DNA of 64,000 nucleotides from Sabellastarte sp. h YS-2021 (lineage: Eukaryota > Annelida > Polychaeta > Sabellida > Sabellidae), in contig OZ024934.1 of the NCBI GenBank assembly GCA_964017235.1, positions 92,532,706 through 92,596,705 of the forward strand, written 5' to 3'. Both the position numbers and the translations under genes were made by a program. Shown here one piece after another: positions 1-12,000 of this stretch (its first letter is position 1; every line of letters begins with the position of its first letter). The notes under the pieces were generated by a model. It made no database searches and was not told where the DNA came from. It was given only the letters and a program-made list of their open reading frames with translations.

Positions 1-587
1 GAAACTCAGTTCATATCAGACATTGATATTGTATTGGCTTGACTTACTCAGGAAACCAATTAAAAATTTCAATTTTCCGGGGTCTGGGGCCAGGCTCAGC
101 CCCCCTCAAATTAGGAAATATCAGGTATATCCTAATACAACCAATCTGAAGCTCTTCTTTAATTTTGCATATATTTTAACAATAATTGAGGATATATTAG
201 GCCCATTTGGAGCATTACATCCCTGAAAATAAATTATTTCAGCCATATAGTGCTGTAAAAATGGTCAAAAATACATGTAAATTACACCAAACCAGTACCA
301 AATGTTGGTCTATAATGCTGAAATTTGGCCAGAATATAAGGTGGCACATACTAAATCTGACTGAACCGGTTTTAAAATTACATCTGATATAACAGTACCT
401 ATAGTTTGGCAATATTGGCTTCAGCTGGCCCCAAATTCGCTTCTGTGGGGCTGCATTAAGATATACTTAAATTTGGCAAAGTAAGACAAATTTAAGGCTG
501 AAAACCATATTGTTTGCTAGAGCTGGTGCCACTAAATGAGATTCCACAAGAATATTCCTTAAGAAATACATAACTGGTCCAAAATAC
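1..587 (+). repeat. Partial first monomer (positions 96-682), Q subtype with 268A
   Basis: The window opens inside a monomer. This copy carries 268A, 317C, 337G, 481G, 488C and 622T. It matches the copy at 3998-4679 at all of these sites, six monomers downstream. The 268A variant is otherwise confined to the right end of the window from 51739 onward. Confidence 0.95.
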
Positions 588-943
588 ATGTATTGGAAGT
601 GCAGGTATCGAGGGGGTGGTCATATGGCACATCAGTCCAAAACACCACTTAAACTTCATCAATCTGGCTCAGATTTTCACAGGAAACTCAGTTCATATCA
701 GACATTGATATTGTATTGGCTTGACTTACTCAGGAAACCAATTAAAAATTTCAATTTTCCGGGGTCTGGGGCCAGGCTCAGCCCCCCTCAAATTAGGAAA
801 TATCAGGTATATCCTAATACAACCAGTCTGAAGCTCTTCTTTAATTTTGCATATGTTTTAACAATAATTGAGGATATATTAGGCCCATTTGGAGCATTAC
901 ATCTCTGAAAATAAATTATTTCACCCATATAGTGCTGTAAAAA
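575..943 (+). repeat. Ancestral half-unit A of the monomer (369 bp)
   Basis: This stretch aligns colinearly with the following 313 bp. Matching landmarks and their offsets are: 575-592 with 944-961 (17 of 18 bases, offset 369); TGGTC at 617 with 988 (371); AATCTG at 661 with 1036 (375); TATTGGCTT at 714 with 1095 (381); the TCTG-GGGC motif at 765 with 1124 (359-361); 787-806 with 1148-1167 (14 of 20, offset 361); AACCA at 821 with 1185 (364). The steady order suggests two diverged copies of one ancestral unit separated by indels. The alignment was done by eye. Confidence 0.7.
768..785. other. G/C-rich hairpin in half A (monomer 181-198)
   Basis: GGGGC at 768-772 is complementary to GCCCC at 781-785 around an 8-base loop, and the inner GGCTCAGCC offers an alternative tiny stem. 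A further GGGG run (761-764) and a run of six C (782-787) allow competing pairings. This is the local GC peak of an otherwise A+T-rich monomer and recurs in nearly every copy. Single-base changes within the C run occur at about 9650 and 39659. No function is shown. Confidence 0.5.
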
Positions 944-953
944 TGGTCAAAAA

Positions 954-961
954 TACATGTA
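954..961. other. TACATGTA palindrome, present twice per monomer
   Basis: A perfect 8-base palindrome lies here and again at 585-592, so it recurs alternately every 369 and 313 bp through the array. Both copies sit inside the 18-base block shared by the two half-units, so their repetition is explained by the internal duplication. Binding of any protein is unproven. Confidence 0.6.
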
Positions 962-1045
962 AATTACACCAAACCAGTACCAAATGTTGGTCTATAATGC
1001 TGAAATTTGGCCAGAATATAAGGTGGCACATACTAAATCTGACTG

Positions 1046-1053
1046 AACCGGTT
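1046..1053. other. AACCGGTT palindrome, once per monomer
   Basis: A perfect 8-base palindrome containing one of the few CpG dinucleotides of the monomer. I saw it unchanged in the copies read. It is a useful phase marker; no function can be claimed. Confidence 0.5.
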
Positions 1054-1108
1054 TTAAAATTACATCTTATATAACAGTACCTATAGTTTGGCAATATTGG
1101 CTTCAGCT

Positions 1109-1134
1109 GGCCCCAAATTCGCTTCTGTGGGGCT
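1109..1134. other. G/C-rich hairpin in half B (monomer 522-547)
   Basis: GGCCC and its last C (1109-1114) face GGGGC (1129-1133) plus a T that can wobble-pair, around a 14-base loop containing TTCG. It sits at the place in half B that corresponds to the hairpin of half A, although the GGGGC arm is the 3' arm here and the 5' arm there. It is conserved in the copies read. The stem is short, so the structure is a possibility, not a demonstrated element. Confidence 0.45.
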
Positions 1135-4100
1135 GCATTAAGATATACTTAAATTTGGCAAAGTAAGACAAATTTAAGGCTGAAAACCATATTGTTTGCT
1201 AGAGCTGGTGCCACTAAATGAGATTCCACAAGAATATTCCTTAAGAAATACATAACTGGTCCAAAATACATGTATTGGAAGTGCAGGTGTCGAGGGGGTG
1301 GTCATATGGCACATCAGTCCAAAACCCCACTTAAACTTCATCAATCTGGCTCAGATTTTCACAGGAAACTCAGTTCATATCAGACATTGATATTGTATTG
1401 GCTTGACTTACTCAGGAAACCAATTAAAAATTTCAATTTTCCGGGGTCTGGGGCCAGGCTCAGCCCCCCTCAAATTAGGAAATATCAGGTATATCCTAAT
1501 ACAACCAATCTGAAGCTCTTCTTTAATTTTCAATATGTTTTAACAATAATTGAGGATATATTAGGCCCATTTGGAGCATTACATCTCTGAAAATAAATTA
1601 TTTCACCCATATAGTGCTGTAAAAATGGTCAAAAATACATGTAAATTACACCAAACCAGTACCAAATGTTGGTCTATAATGCTGAAATTTGGCCAGAATA
1701 TAAGGTGGCACATACTAAATCTGACTGAACCGGTTTTAAAATTACATCTGATATAACAGTACCTATAGTTTGGCAATATTGGCTTCAGCTGGCCCCAAAT
1801 TCGCTTCTGTGGGGCTGCATTAAGATATACTTAAATTTGGCAAAGTAAGACAAATTTAAGGCTGAAAACCATATTGTTTGCTAGAGCTGGCGCCACTAAA
1901 TGAGATTCCACAAGAATATTCCTTAAGAAATACATAACTGGTCCAAAATACATGTATTGGAAGTGCAGGTATCGAGGGGGTGGTCATATGGCACATCAGT
2001 CCAAAACCCCACTTAAACTTCATCAATCTGGCTCAGATTTTCACAGGAAACTCAGTTCATATCAGACATTGATATTGTATTGGCTTGACTTACTCAGGAA
2101 ACCAATTAAAAATTTCAATTTTCCGGGGTCTGGGGCCAGGCTCAGCCCCCCTCAAATTAGGAAATATCAGGTATATCCTAATACAACCAATCTGAAGCTC
2201 TTCTTTAATTTTGCATATGTTTTAACAATAATTGAGGATATATTAGGCCCATTTGGAGCATTACATCTCTGAAAATAAATTATTTCACCCATATAGTGCT
2301 GTAAAAATGGTCAAAAATACATGTAAATTACACCAAACCAGTACCAAATGTTGGTCTATAATGCTGAAATTTGGCCAGAATATAAGGTGGCACATACTAA
2401 ATCTGACTGAACCGGTTTTAAAATTACATCTGATATAACAGTACCTATAGTTTGGCAATATTGGCTTCAGCTGGCCCCAAATTCGCTTCTGTGGGGCTGC
2501 ATTAAGATATACTTAAATTTGGCAAAGTAAGACAAATTTAAGGCTGAAAACCATATTGTTTGCTAGAGCTGGCGCCACTAAATGAGATTCCACAAGAATA
2601 TTCCTTAAGAAATACATAACTGGTCCAAAATACATGTATTGGAAGTGCAGGTATCGAGGGGGTGGTCATATGGCACATCAGTCCAAAACCCCACTTAAAC
2701 TTCATCAATCTGGCTCAGATTTTCACAGGAAACTCAGTTCATATCAGACATTGATATTGTATTGGCTTGACTTACTCAGGAAACCAATTAAAAATTTCAA
2801 TTTTCCGGGGTCTGGGGCCAGGCTCAGCCCCCCTCAAATTAGGAAATATCAGGTATATCCTAATACAACCAATCTGAAGCTCTTCTTTAATTTTGCACAT
2901 GTTTTAACAATAATTGAGGATATATTAGGCCCATTTGGAGCATTACATCTCTGAAAATAAATTATTTCACCCATATAGTGCTGTAAAAAGGGTCAAAAAT
3001 ACATGTAAATTACACCAAACCAGTACCAAATGTTGGTCTATAATGCTGAAATTTGGCCAGAATATAAGGTGGCACATACTAAATCTGACTGAACCGGTTT
3101 TAAAATTACATCTGATATAACAGTACCTATAGTTTGGCAATATTGGCTTCAGCTGGCCCCAAATTCGCTTCTGTGGGGCTGCATTAAGATATACTTAAAT
3201 TTGGCAAAGTAAGACAAATTTAAGGCTGAAAACCATATTGTTTGCTAGAGCTGGCGCCACTAAATGAGATTCCACAAGAATATTCCTTAAGAAATACATA
3301 ACTGGTCCAAAATACATGTATTGGAAGTGCAGGTATCGAGGGGGTGGTCATATGGCACATCAGTCCAAAACCCCACTTAAACTTCATCAATCTGGCTCAG
3401 ATTTTCACAGGAAACTCACTTCATATCAGACATTGATATTGTATTGGCTTGACTTACTCAGGAAACCAATTAAAAATTTCAATTTTCCGGGGTCTGGGGC
3501 CAGGCTCAGCCCCCCTCAAATTAGGAAATATCAGGTATATCCTAATACAACCAATCTGAAGCTCTTCTTTAATTTTGCATATGTTTTAACAATAATTGAG
3601 GATATATTAGGCCCATTTGGAGCATTACATCTCTGAAAATAAATTATTTCACCCATATAGTGCTGTAAAAATGGTCAAAAATACATGTAAATTACACCAA
3701 ACCAGTACCAAATGTTGGTCTATAATGCTGAAATTTGGCCAGAATATAAGGTGGCACATACTAAATCTGACTGAACCGGTTTTAAAATTACATCTGATAT
3801 AACAGTACCTATAGTTTGGCAATATTGGCTTCAGCTGGCCCCAAATTCGCTTCTGTGGGGCTGCATTAAGATATACTTAAATTTGGCAAAGTAAGACAAA
3901 TTTAAGGCTGAAAACCATATTGTTTGCTAGAGCTGGTGCCACTAAATGAGATTCCACAAGAATATTCCTTAAGAAATACATAACTGGTCCAAAATACATG
4001 TATTGGAAGTGCAGGTATCGAGGGGGTGGTCATATGGCACATCAGTCCAAAACACCACTTAAACTTCATCAATCTGGCTCAGATTTTCACAGGAAACTCA

Positions 4101-6043
4101 GTTCATATCAGACATTGATATTGTATTGGCTTGACTTACTCAGGAAACCAATTAAAAATTTCAATTTTCCGGGGTCTGGGGCCAGGCTCAGCCCCCCTCA
4201 AATTAGGAAATATCAGGTATATCCTAATACAACCAATCTGAAGCTCTTCTTTAATTTTGCATATATTTTAACAATAATTGAGGATATATTAGGCCCATTT
4301 GGAGCATTACATCCCTGAAAATAAATTATTTCAGCCATATAGTGCTGTAAAAATGGTCAAAAATACATGTAAATTACACCAAACCAGTACCAAATGTTGG
4401 TCTATAATGCTGAAATTTGGCCAGAATATAAGGTGGCACATACTAAATCTGACTGAACCGGTTTTAAAATTACATCTGATATAACAGTACCTATAGTTTG
4501 GCAATATTGGCTTCAGCTGGCCCCAAATTCGCTTCTGTGGGGCTGCATTAAGATATACTTAAATTTGGCAAAGTAAGACAAATTTAAGGCTGAAAACCAT
4601 ATTGTTTGCTAGAGCTGGTGCCACTAAATGAGATTCCACAAGAATATTCCTTAAGAAATACATAACTGGTCCAAAATACATGTATTGGAAGTGCAGGTAT
4701 CGAGGGGGTGGTCATATGGCACATCAGTCCAAAACACCACTTAAACTTCATCAATCTGGCTCAGATTTTCACAGGAAACTCAGTTCATATCAGACATTGA
4801 TATTGTATTGGCTTGACTTACTCAGGAAACCAATTAAAAATTTCAATTTTCCGGGGTCTGGGGCCAGGCTCAGCCCCCCTCAAATTAGGAAATATCAGGT
4901 ATATCCTAATACAACCAGTCTGAAGCTCTTCTTTAATTTTGCATATGTTTTAACAATAATTGAGGATATATTAGGCCCATTTGGAGCATTACATCTCTGA
5001 AAATAAATTATTTCACCCATATAGTGCTGTAAAAATGGTCAAAAATACATGTAAATTACACCAAACCAGTACCAAATGTTGGTCTATAATGCTGAAATTT
5101 GGCCAGAATATAAGGTGGCACATACTAAATCTGACTGAACCGGTTTTAAAATTACATCTTATATAACAGTACCTATAGTTTGGCAATATTGGCTTCAGCT
5201 GGCCCCAAATTCGCTTCTGTGGGGCTGCATTAAGATATACTTAAATTTGGCAAAGTAAGACAAATTTAAGGCTGAAAACCATATTGTTTGCTAGAGCTGG
5301 TGCCACTAAATGAGATTCCACAAGAATATTCCTTAAGAAATACATAACTGGTCCAAAATACATGTATTGGAAGTGCAGGTGTCGAGGGGGTGGTCATATG
5401 GCACATCAGTCCAAAACCCCACTTAAACTTCATCAATCTGGCTCAGATTTTCACAGGAAACTCAGTTCATATCAGACATTGATATTGTATTGGCTTGACT
5501 TACTCAGGAAACCAATTAAAAATTTCAATTTTCCGGGGTCTGGGGCCAGGCTCAGCCCCCCTCAAATTAGGAAATATCAGGTATATCCTAATACAACCAA
5601 TCTGAAGCTCTTCTTTAATTTTGCATATGTTTTAACAATAATTGAGGATATATTAGGCCCATTTGGAGCATTACATCCCTGAAAATAAATTATTTCAGCC
5701 ATATAGTGCTGTAAAAATGGTCAAAAATACATGTAAATTACACCAAACCAGTACCAAATGTTGGTCTATAATGCTGAAATTTGGCCAGAATATAAGGTGG
5801 CACATACTAAATCTGACTGAACCGGTTTTAAAATTACATCTGATATAACAGTACCTATAGTTTGGCAATATTGGCTTCAGCTGGCCCCAAATTCGCTTCT
5901 GTGGGGCTGCATTAAGATATACTTAAATTTGGCAAAGTAAGACAAATTTAAGGCTGAAAACCATATTGTTTGCTAGAGCTGGCGCCACTAAATGAGATTC
6001 CACAAGAATATTCCTTAAGAAATACATAACTGGTCCAAAATAC

Positions 6044-9000
6044 ATGTATTGGAAGTGCAGGTATCGAGGGGGTGGTCATATGGCACATCAGTCCAAAACC
6101 CCACTTAAACTTCATCAATCTGGCTCAGATTTTCACAGGAAACTCAGTTCATATCAGACATTGATATTGTATTGGCTTGACTTACTCAGGAAACCAATTA
6201 AAAATTTCAATTTTCCGGGGTCTGGGGCCAGGCTCAGCCCCCCTCAAATTAGGAACTATCAGGTATATCCTAATACAACCAATCTGAAGCTCTTCTTTAA
6301 TTTTGCATATGTTTTAACAATAATTGAGGATATATTAGGCCCATTTGGAGCATTACATCTCTGAAAATAAATTATTTCACCCATATAGTGCTGTAAAAAT
6401 GGTCAAAAATACATGTAAATTACACCAAACCAGTACCAAATGTTGGTCTATAATGCTGAAATTTGGCCAGAATATAAGGTGGCACATACTAAATCTGACT
6501 GAACCGGTTTTAAAATTACATCTGATATAAGAGTACCTATAGTTTGGCAATATTGGCTTCAGCTGGCCCCAAATTCGCTTCTGTGGGGCTGCATTAAGAT
6601 ATACTTAAATTTGGCAAAGTAAGACAAATTTAAGGCTGAAAACCATATTGTTTGCTAGAGCTGGTGCCACTAAATGAGATTCCACAAGAATATTCCTTAA
6701 GAAATACATAACTGGTCCAAAATACATGTATTGGAAGTGCAGGTATCGAGGGGGTGGTCATATGGCACATCAGTCCAAAACACCACTTAAACTTCATCAA
6801 TCTGGCTCAGATTTTCACAGGAAACTCAGTTCATATCAGACATTGATATTGTATTGGCTTGACTTACTCAGGAAACCAATTAAAAATTTCAATTTTCCGG
6901 GGTCTGGGGCCAGGCTCAGCCCCCCTCAAATTAGGAAATATCAGGTATATCCTAATACAACCAATCTGAAGCTCTTCTTTAATTTTGCATATGTTTTAAC
7001 AATAATTGAGGATATATTAGGCCCATTTGGAGCATTACATCCCTGAAAATAAATTATTTCAGCCATATAGTGCTGTAAAAATGGTCAAAAATACATGTAA
7101 ATTACACCAAACCAGTACCAAATGTTGGTCTATAATGCTGAAATTTGGCCAGAATATAAGGTGGCACATACTAAATCTGACTGAACCGGTTTTAAAATTA
7201 CATCTGATATAACAGTACCTATAGTTTGGCAATATTGGCTTCAGCTGGCCCCAAATTCGCTTCTGTGGGGCTGCATTAAGATATACTTAAATTTGGCAAA
7301 GTAAGACAAATTTAAGGCTGAAAACCATATTGTTTGCTAGAGCTGGCGCCACTAAATGAGATTCCACAAGAATATTCCTTAAGAAATACATAACTGGTCC
7401 AAAATACATGTATTGGAAGTGCAGGTATCGAGGGGGTGGTCATATGGCACATCAGTCCAAAACCCCACTTAAACTTCATCAATCTGGCTCAGATTTTCAC
7501 AGGAAACTCAGTTCATATCAGACATTGATATTGTATTGGCTTGACTTACTCAGGAAACCAATTAAAAATTTCAATTTTCCGGGGTCTGGGGCCAGGCTCA
7601 GCCCCCCTCAAATTAGGAACTATCAGGTATATCCTAATACAACCAATCTGAAGCTCTTCTTTAATTTTGCATATGTTTTAACAATAATTGAGGATATATT
7701 AGGCCCATTTGGAGCATTACATCTCTGAAAATAAATTATTTCACCCATATAGTGCTGTAAAAATGGTCAAAAATACATGTAAATTACACCAAACCAGTAC
7801 CAAATGTTGGTCTATAATGCTGAAATTTGGCCAGAATATAAGGTGGCACATACTAAATCTGACTGAACCGGTTTTAAAATTACATCTGATATAACAGTAC
7901 CTATAGTTTGGCAATATTGGCTTCAGCTGGCCCCAAATTCGCTTCTGTGGGGCTGCATTAAGATATACTTAAATTTGGCAAAGTAAGATAATTTTAAGGC
8001 TGAAAACCATATTGTTTGCTAGAGCTGGTGCCACTAAATGAGATTCCACAAGAATATTCCTTAAGAAATACATAACTGGTCCAAAATACATGTATTGGAA
8101 GTGCAGGTATCGAGGGGGTGGTCATATGGCACATCAGTCCAAAACCCCACTTAAACTTCATCAATCTGGCTCAGATTTTCACAGGAAACTCAGTTCATAT
8201 CAGACATTGATATTGTATTGGCTTGACTTACTCAGGAAACCAATTAAAAATTTCAATTTTCCGGGGTCTGGGGCCAGGCTCAGCCCCCCTCAAATTAGGA
8301 ACTATCAGGTATATCCTAATACAACCAATCTGAAGCTCTTCTTTAATTTTGCATATGTTTTAACAATAATTGAGGATATATTAGGCCCATTTGGAGCATT
8401 ACATCTCTGAAAATAAATTATTTCACCCATATAGTGCTGTAAAAATGGTCAAAAATACATGTAAATTACACCAAACCAGTACCAAATGTTGGTCTATAAT
8501 GCTGAAATTTGGCCAGAATATAAGGTGGCACATACTAAATCTGACTGAACCGGTTTTAAAATTACATCTGATATAACAGTACCTATAGTTTGGCAATATT
8601 GGCTTCAGCTGGCCCCAAATTCGCTTCTGTGGGGCTGCATTAAGATATACTTAAATTTGGCAAAGTAAGATAATTTTAAGGCTGAAAACCATATTGTTTG
8701 CTAGAGCTGGTGCCACTAAATGAGATTCCACAAGAATATTCCTTAAGAAATACATAACTGGTCCAAAATACATGTATTGGAAGTGCAGGTATCGAGGGGG
8801 TGGTCATATGGCACATCAGTCCAAAACCCCACTTAAACTTCATCAATCTGGCTCAGATTTTCACAGGAAACTCACTTCATATCAGACATTGATATTGTAT
8901 TGGCTTGACTTACTCAGGAAACCAATTAAAAATTTCAATTTTCCGGGGTCTGGGGCCAGGCTCAGCCCCCCTCAAATTAGGAAATATCAGGTATATCCTA

Positions 9001-12000
9001 ATACAACCAATCTGAAGCTCTTCTTTAATTTTGCATATGTTTTAACAATAATTGAGGATATATTAGGCCCATTTGGAGCATTACATCTCTGAAAATAAAT
9101 TATTTCACCCATATAGTGCTGTAAAAATGGTCAAAAATACATGTAAATTACACCAAACCAGTACCAAATGTTGGTCTATAATGCTGAAATTTGGCCAGAA
9201 TATAAGGTGGCACATACTAAATCTGACTGAACCGGTTTTAAAATTACATCTTATATAACAGTACCTATAGTTTGGCAATATTGGCTTCAGCTGGCCCCAA
9301 ATTCGCTTCTGTGGGGCTGCATTAAGATATACTTAAATTTGGCAAAGTAAGACAAATTTAAGGCTGAAAACCATATTGTTTGCTAGAGCTGGTGCCACTA
9401 AATGAGATTCCACAAGAATATTCCTTAAGAAATACATAACTGGTCCAAAATACATGTATTGGAAGTGCAGGTATCGAGGGGGTGGTCATATGGCACATCA
9501 GTCCAAAACACCACTTAAACTTCATCAATCTGGCTCAGATTTTCACAGGAAACTCAGTTCATATCAGACATTGATATTGTATTGGCTTGACTTACTCAGG
9601 AAACCAATTAAAAATTTCAATTTTCCGGGGTCTGGGGCCAGGCTCAGCCCGCCTCAAATTAGGAACTATCAGGTATATCCTAATACAACCAATCTGAAGC
9701 TCTTCTTTAATTTTGCATATGTTTTAACAATAATTGAGGATATATTAGGCCCATTTGGAGCATTACATCCCTGAAAATAAATTATTTCAGCCATATAGTG
9801 CTGTAAAAATGGTCAAAAATACATGTAAATTACACCAAACCAGTACCAAATGTTGGTCTATAATGCTGAAATTTGGCCAGAATATAAGGTGGCACATACT
9901 AAATCTGACTGAACCGGTTTTAAAATTACATCTGATATAACAGTACCTATAGTTTGGCAATATTGGCTTCAGCTGGCCCCAAATTCGCTTCTGTGGGGCT
10001 GCATTAAGATATACTTAAATTTGGCAAAGTAAGACAAATTTAAGGCTGAAAACCATATTGTTTGCTAGAGCTGGCGCCACTAAATGAGATTCCACAAGAA
10101 TATTCCTTAAGAAATACATAACTGGTCCAAAATACATGTATTGGAAGTGCAGGTATCGAGGGGGTGGTCATATGGCACATCAGTCCAAAACCCCACTTAA
10201 ACTTCATCAATCTGGCTCAGATTTTCACAGGAAACTCAGTTCATATCAGACATTGATATTGTATTGGCTTGACTTACTCAGGAAACCAATTAAAAATTTC
10301 AATTTTCCGGGGTCTGGGGCCAGGCTCAGCCCCCCTCAAATTAGGAACTATCAGGTATATCCTAATACAACCAATCTGAAGCTCTTCTTTAATTTTGCAT
10401 ATGTTTTAACAATAATTGAGGATATATTAGGCCCATTTGGAGCATTACATCTCTGAAAATAAATTATTTCACCCATATAGTGCTGTAAAAATTGGTCAAA
10501 AATACATGTAAATTACACCAAACCAGTACCAAATGTTGGTCTATAATGCTGAAATTTGGCCAGAATATAAGGTGGCACATACTAAATCTGACTGAACCGG
10601 TTTTAAAATTACATCTGATATAAGAGTACCTATAGTTTGGCAATATTGGCTTCAGCTGGCCCCAAATTCGCTTCTGTGGGGCTGCATTAAGATATACTTA
10701 AATTTGGCAAAGTAAGACAAATTTAAGGCTGAAAACCATATTGTTTGCTAGAGCTGGTGCCACTAAATGAGATTCCACAAGAATATTCCTTAAGAAATAC
10801 ATAACTGGTCCAAAATACATGTATTGGAAGTGCAGGTATCGAGGGGGTGGTCATATGGCACATCAGTCCAAAACACCACTTAAACTTCATCAATCTGGCT
10901 CAGATTTTCACAGGAAACTCAGTTCATATCAGACATTGATATTGTATTGGCTTGACTTACTCAGGAAACCAATTAAAAATTTCAATTTTCCGGGGTCTGG
11001 GGCCAGGCTCAGCCCCCCTCAAATTAGGAAATATCAGGTATATCCTAATACAACCAATCTGAAGCTCTTCTTTAATTTTGCATATGTTTTAACAATAATT
11101 GAGGATATATTAGGCCCATTTGGAGCATTACATCCCTGAAAATAAATTATTTCAGCCATATAGTGCTGTAAAAATGGTCAAAAATACATGTAAATTACAC
11201 CAAACCAGTACCAAATGTTGGTCTATAATGCTGAAATTTGGCCAGAATATAAGGTGGCACATACTAAATCTGACTGAACCGGTTTTAAAATTACATCTGA
11301 TATAAGAGTACCTATAGTTTGGCAATATTGGCTTCAGCTGGCCCCAAATTCGCTTCTGTGGGGCTGCATTAAGATATACTTAAATTTGGCAAAGTAAGAC
11401 AAATTTAAGGCTGAAAACCATATTGTTTGCTAGAGCTGGCGCCACTAAATGAGATTCCACAAGAATATTCCTTAAGAAATACATAACTGGTCCAAAATAC
11501 ATGTATTGGAAGTGCAGGTATCGAGGGGGTGGTCATATGGCACATCAGTCCAAAACCCCACTTAAACTTCATCAATCTGGCTCAGATTTTCACAGGAAAC
11601 TCAGTTCATATCAGACATTGATATTGTATTGGCTTGACTTACTCAGGAAACCAATTAAAAATTTCAATTTTCCGGGGTCTGGGGCCAGGCTCAGCCCCCC
11701 TCAAATTAGGAACTATCAGGTATATCCTAATACAACCAATCTGAAGCTCTTCTTTAATTTTGCATATGTTTTAACAATAATTGAGGATATATTAGGCCCA
11801 TTTGGAGCATTACATCTCTGAAAATAAATTATTTCACCCATATAGTGCTGTAAAAATGGTCAAAAATACATGTAAATTACACCAAACCAGTACCAAATGT
11901 TGGTCTATAATGCTGAAATTTGGCCAGAATATAAGGTGGCACATACTAAATCTGACTGAACCGGTTTTAAAATTACATCTGATATAACAGTACCTATAGT

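Larger units (their letters stand above)
944..1256 (+). repeat. Ancestral half-unit B of the monomer (313 bp)
   Basis: This is the second, shorter half. It begins with an 18-base block differing at one base from the start of half A. It ends where the next monomer's half A begins at 1257. The 56-bp length difference from half A is spread over several gaps, the largest about 20 bp just before the G/C-rich hairpin and another before the end. Most bases outside the matching landmarks have diverged, so the duplication is much older than the 682-bp amplification. Confidence 0.7.
588..1269 (+). repeat. First complete 682-bp monomer, used as reference
   Basis: This is the phase reference for all monomer positions quoted. 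It has about 250 G+C of 682 bases by hand count and only four CpG dinucleotides. In order it contains the 3' part of a TACATGTA palindrome, an A+T-rich tract, a G/C-rich hairpin region (about positions 174-200), A+T-rich sequence, a second TACATGTA, AACCGGTT, a second G/C-rich hairpin (522-547) and an A+T-rich tail. Its own variants are 57A, A-to-G at 239 and 481T, shared with the copy at 4680. The phase is arbitrary, because a tandem array has no natural start. Confidence 0.95.
1..6043 (+). repeat. Left block with six-monomer duplication (offset 4092 bp)
   Basis: Copies at window start, 588 and 1270 share their rare variants with copies at 3998, 4680 and 5362: 268A with 317C/337G in the first pair, A-to-G at 239 plus 481T in the second, and 20G in the third. 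The match runs from base 1 to about 1530, equal to 4093 to about 5622. It then breaks, because the copy at 1270 has CA instead of GC at 1531-1532 and 317T/337C, whereas the copy at 5362 has 317C/337G. The intervening copies at 1952, 2634 (two private changes) and 3316 (104C) complete the six. Confidence 0.8.

Noticed and set aside
588-908. A 106-codon open reading frame repeated in nearly every monomer on the plus strand.
   Set aside because: Its recurrence follows from near-identity of copies. Of the variants I found in this frame about 19 change the residue or stop it and only 2 are silent, so there is no sign of protein-level selection. Five copies have an in-frame stop at codon 16. The product has no recognisable domain.
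907-920. AATAAA just after the stop of the 106-codon frame, resembling a polyadenylation signal.
   Set aside because: In a monomer of about 37% GC this hexamer is expected close to once by chance, and there is no gene for it to serve.
889-1074. A 61-codon open reading frame overlapping the end of the 106-codon one.
   Set aside because: It is a chance frame in the satellite, lost by the 1-bp insertion in the copy at 10136. It has no ribosome-binding or family evidence, and its variants (codons 6 and 12) change residues freely.
588-1269. Monomer as a transposon or Helitron fragment.
   Set aside because: I saw no terminal inverted repeats, target-site duplications, transposase or reverse-transcriptase frames. 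An origin from a mobile element cannot be excluded but nothing in the window supports it.
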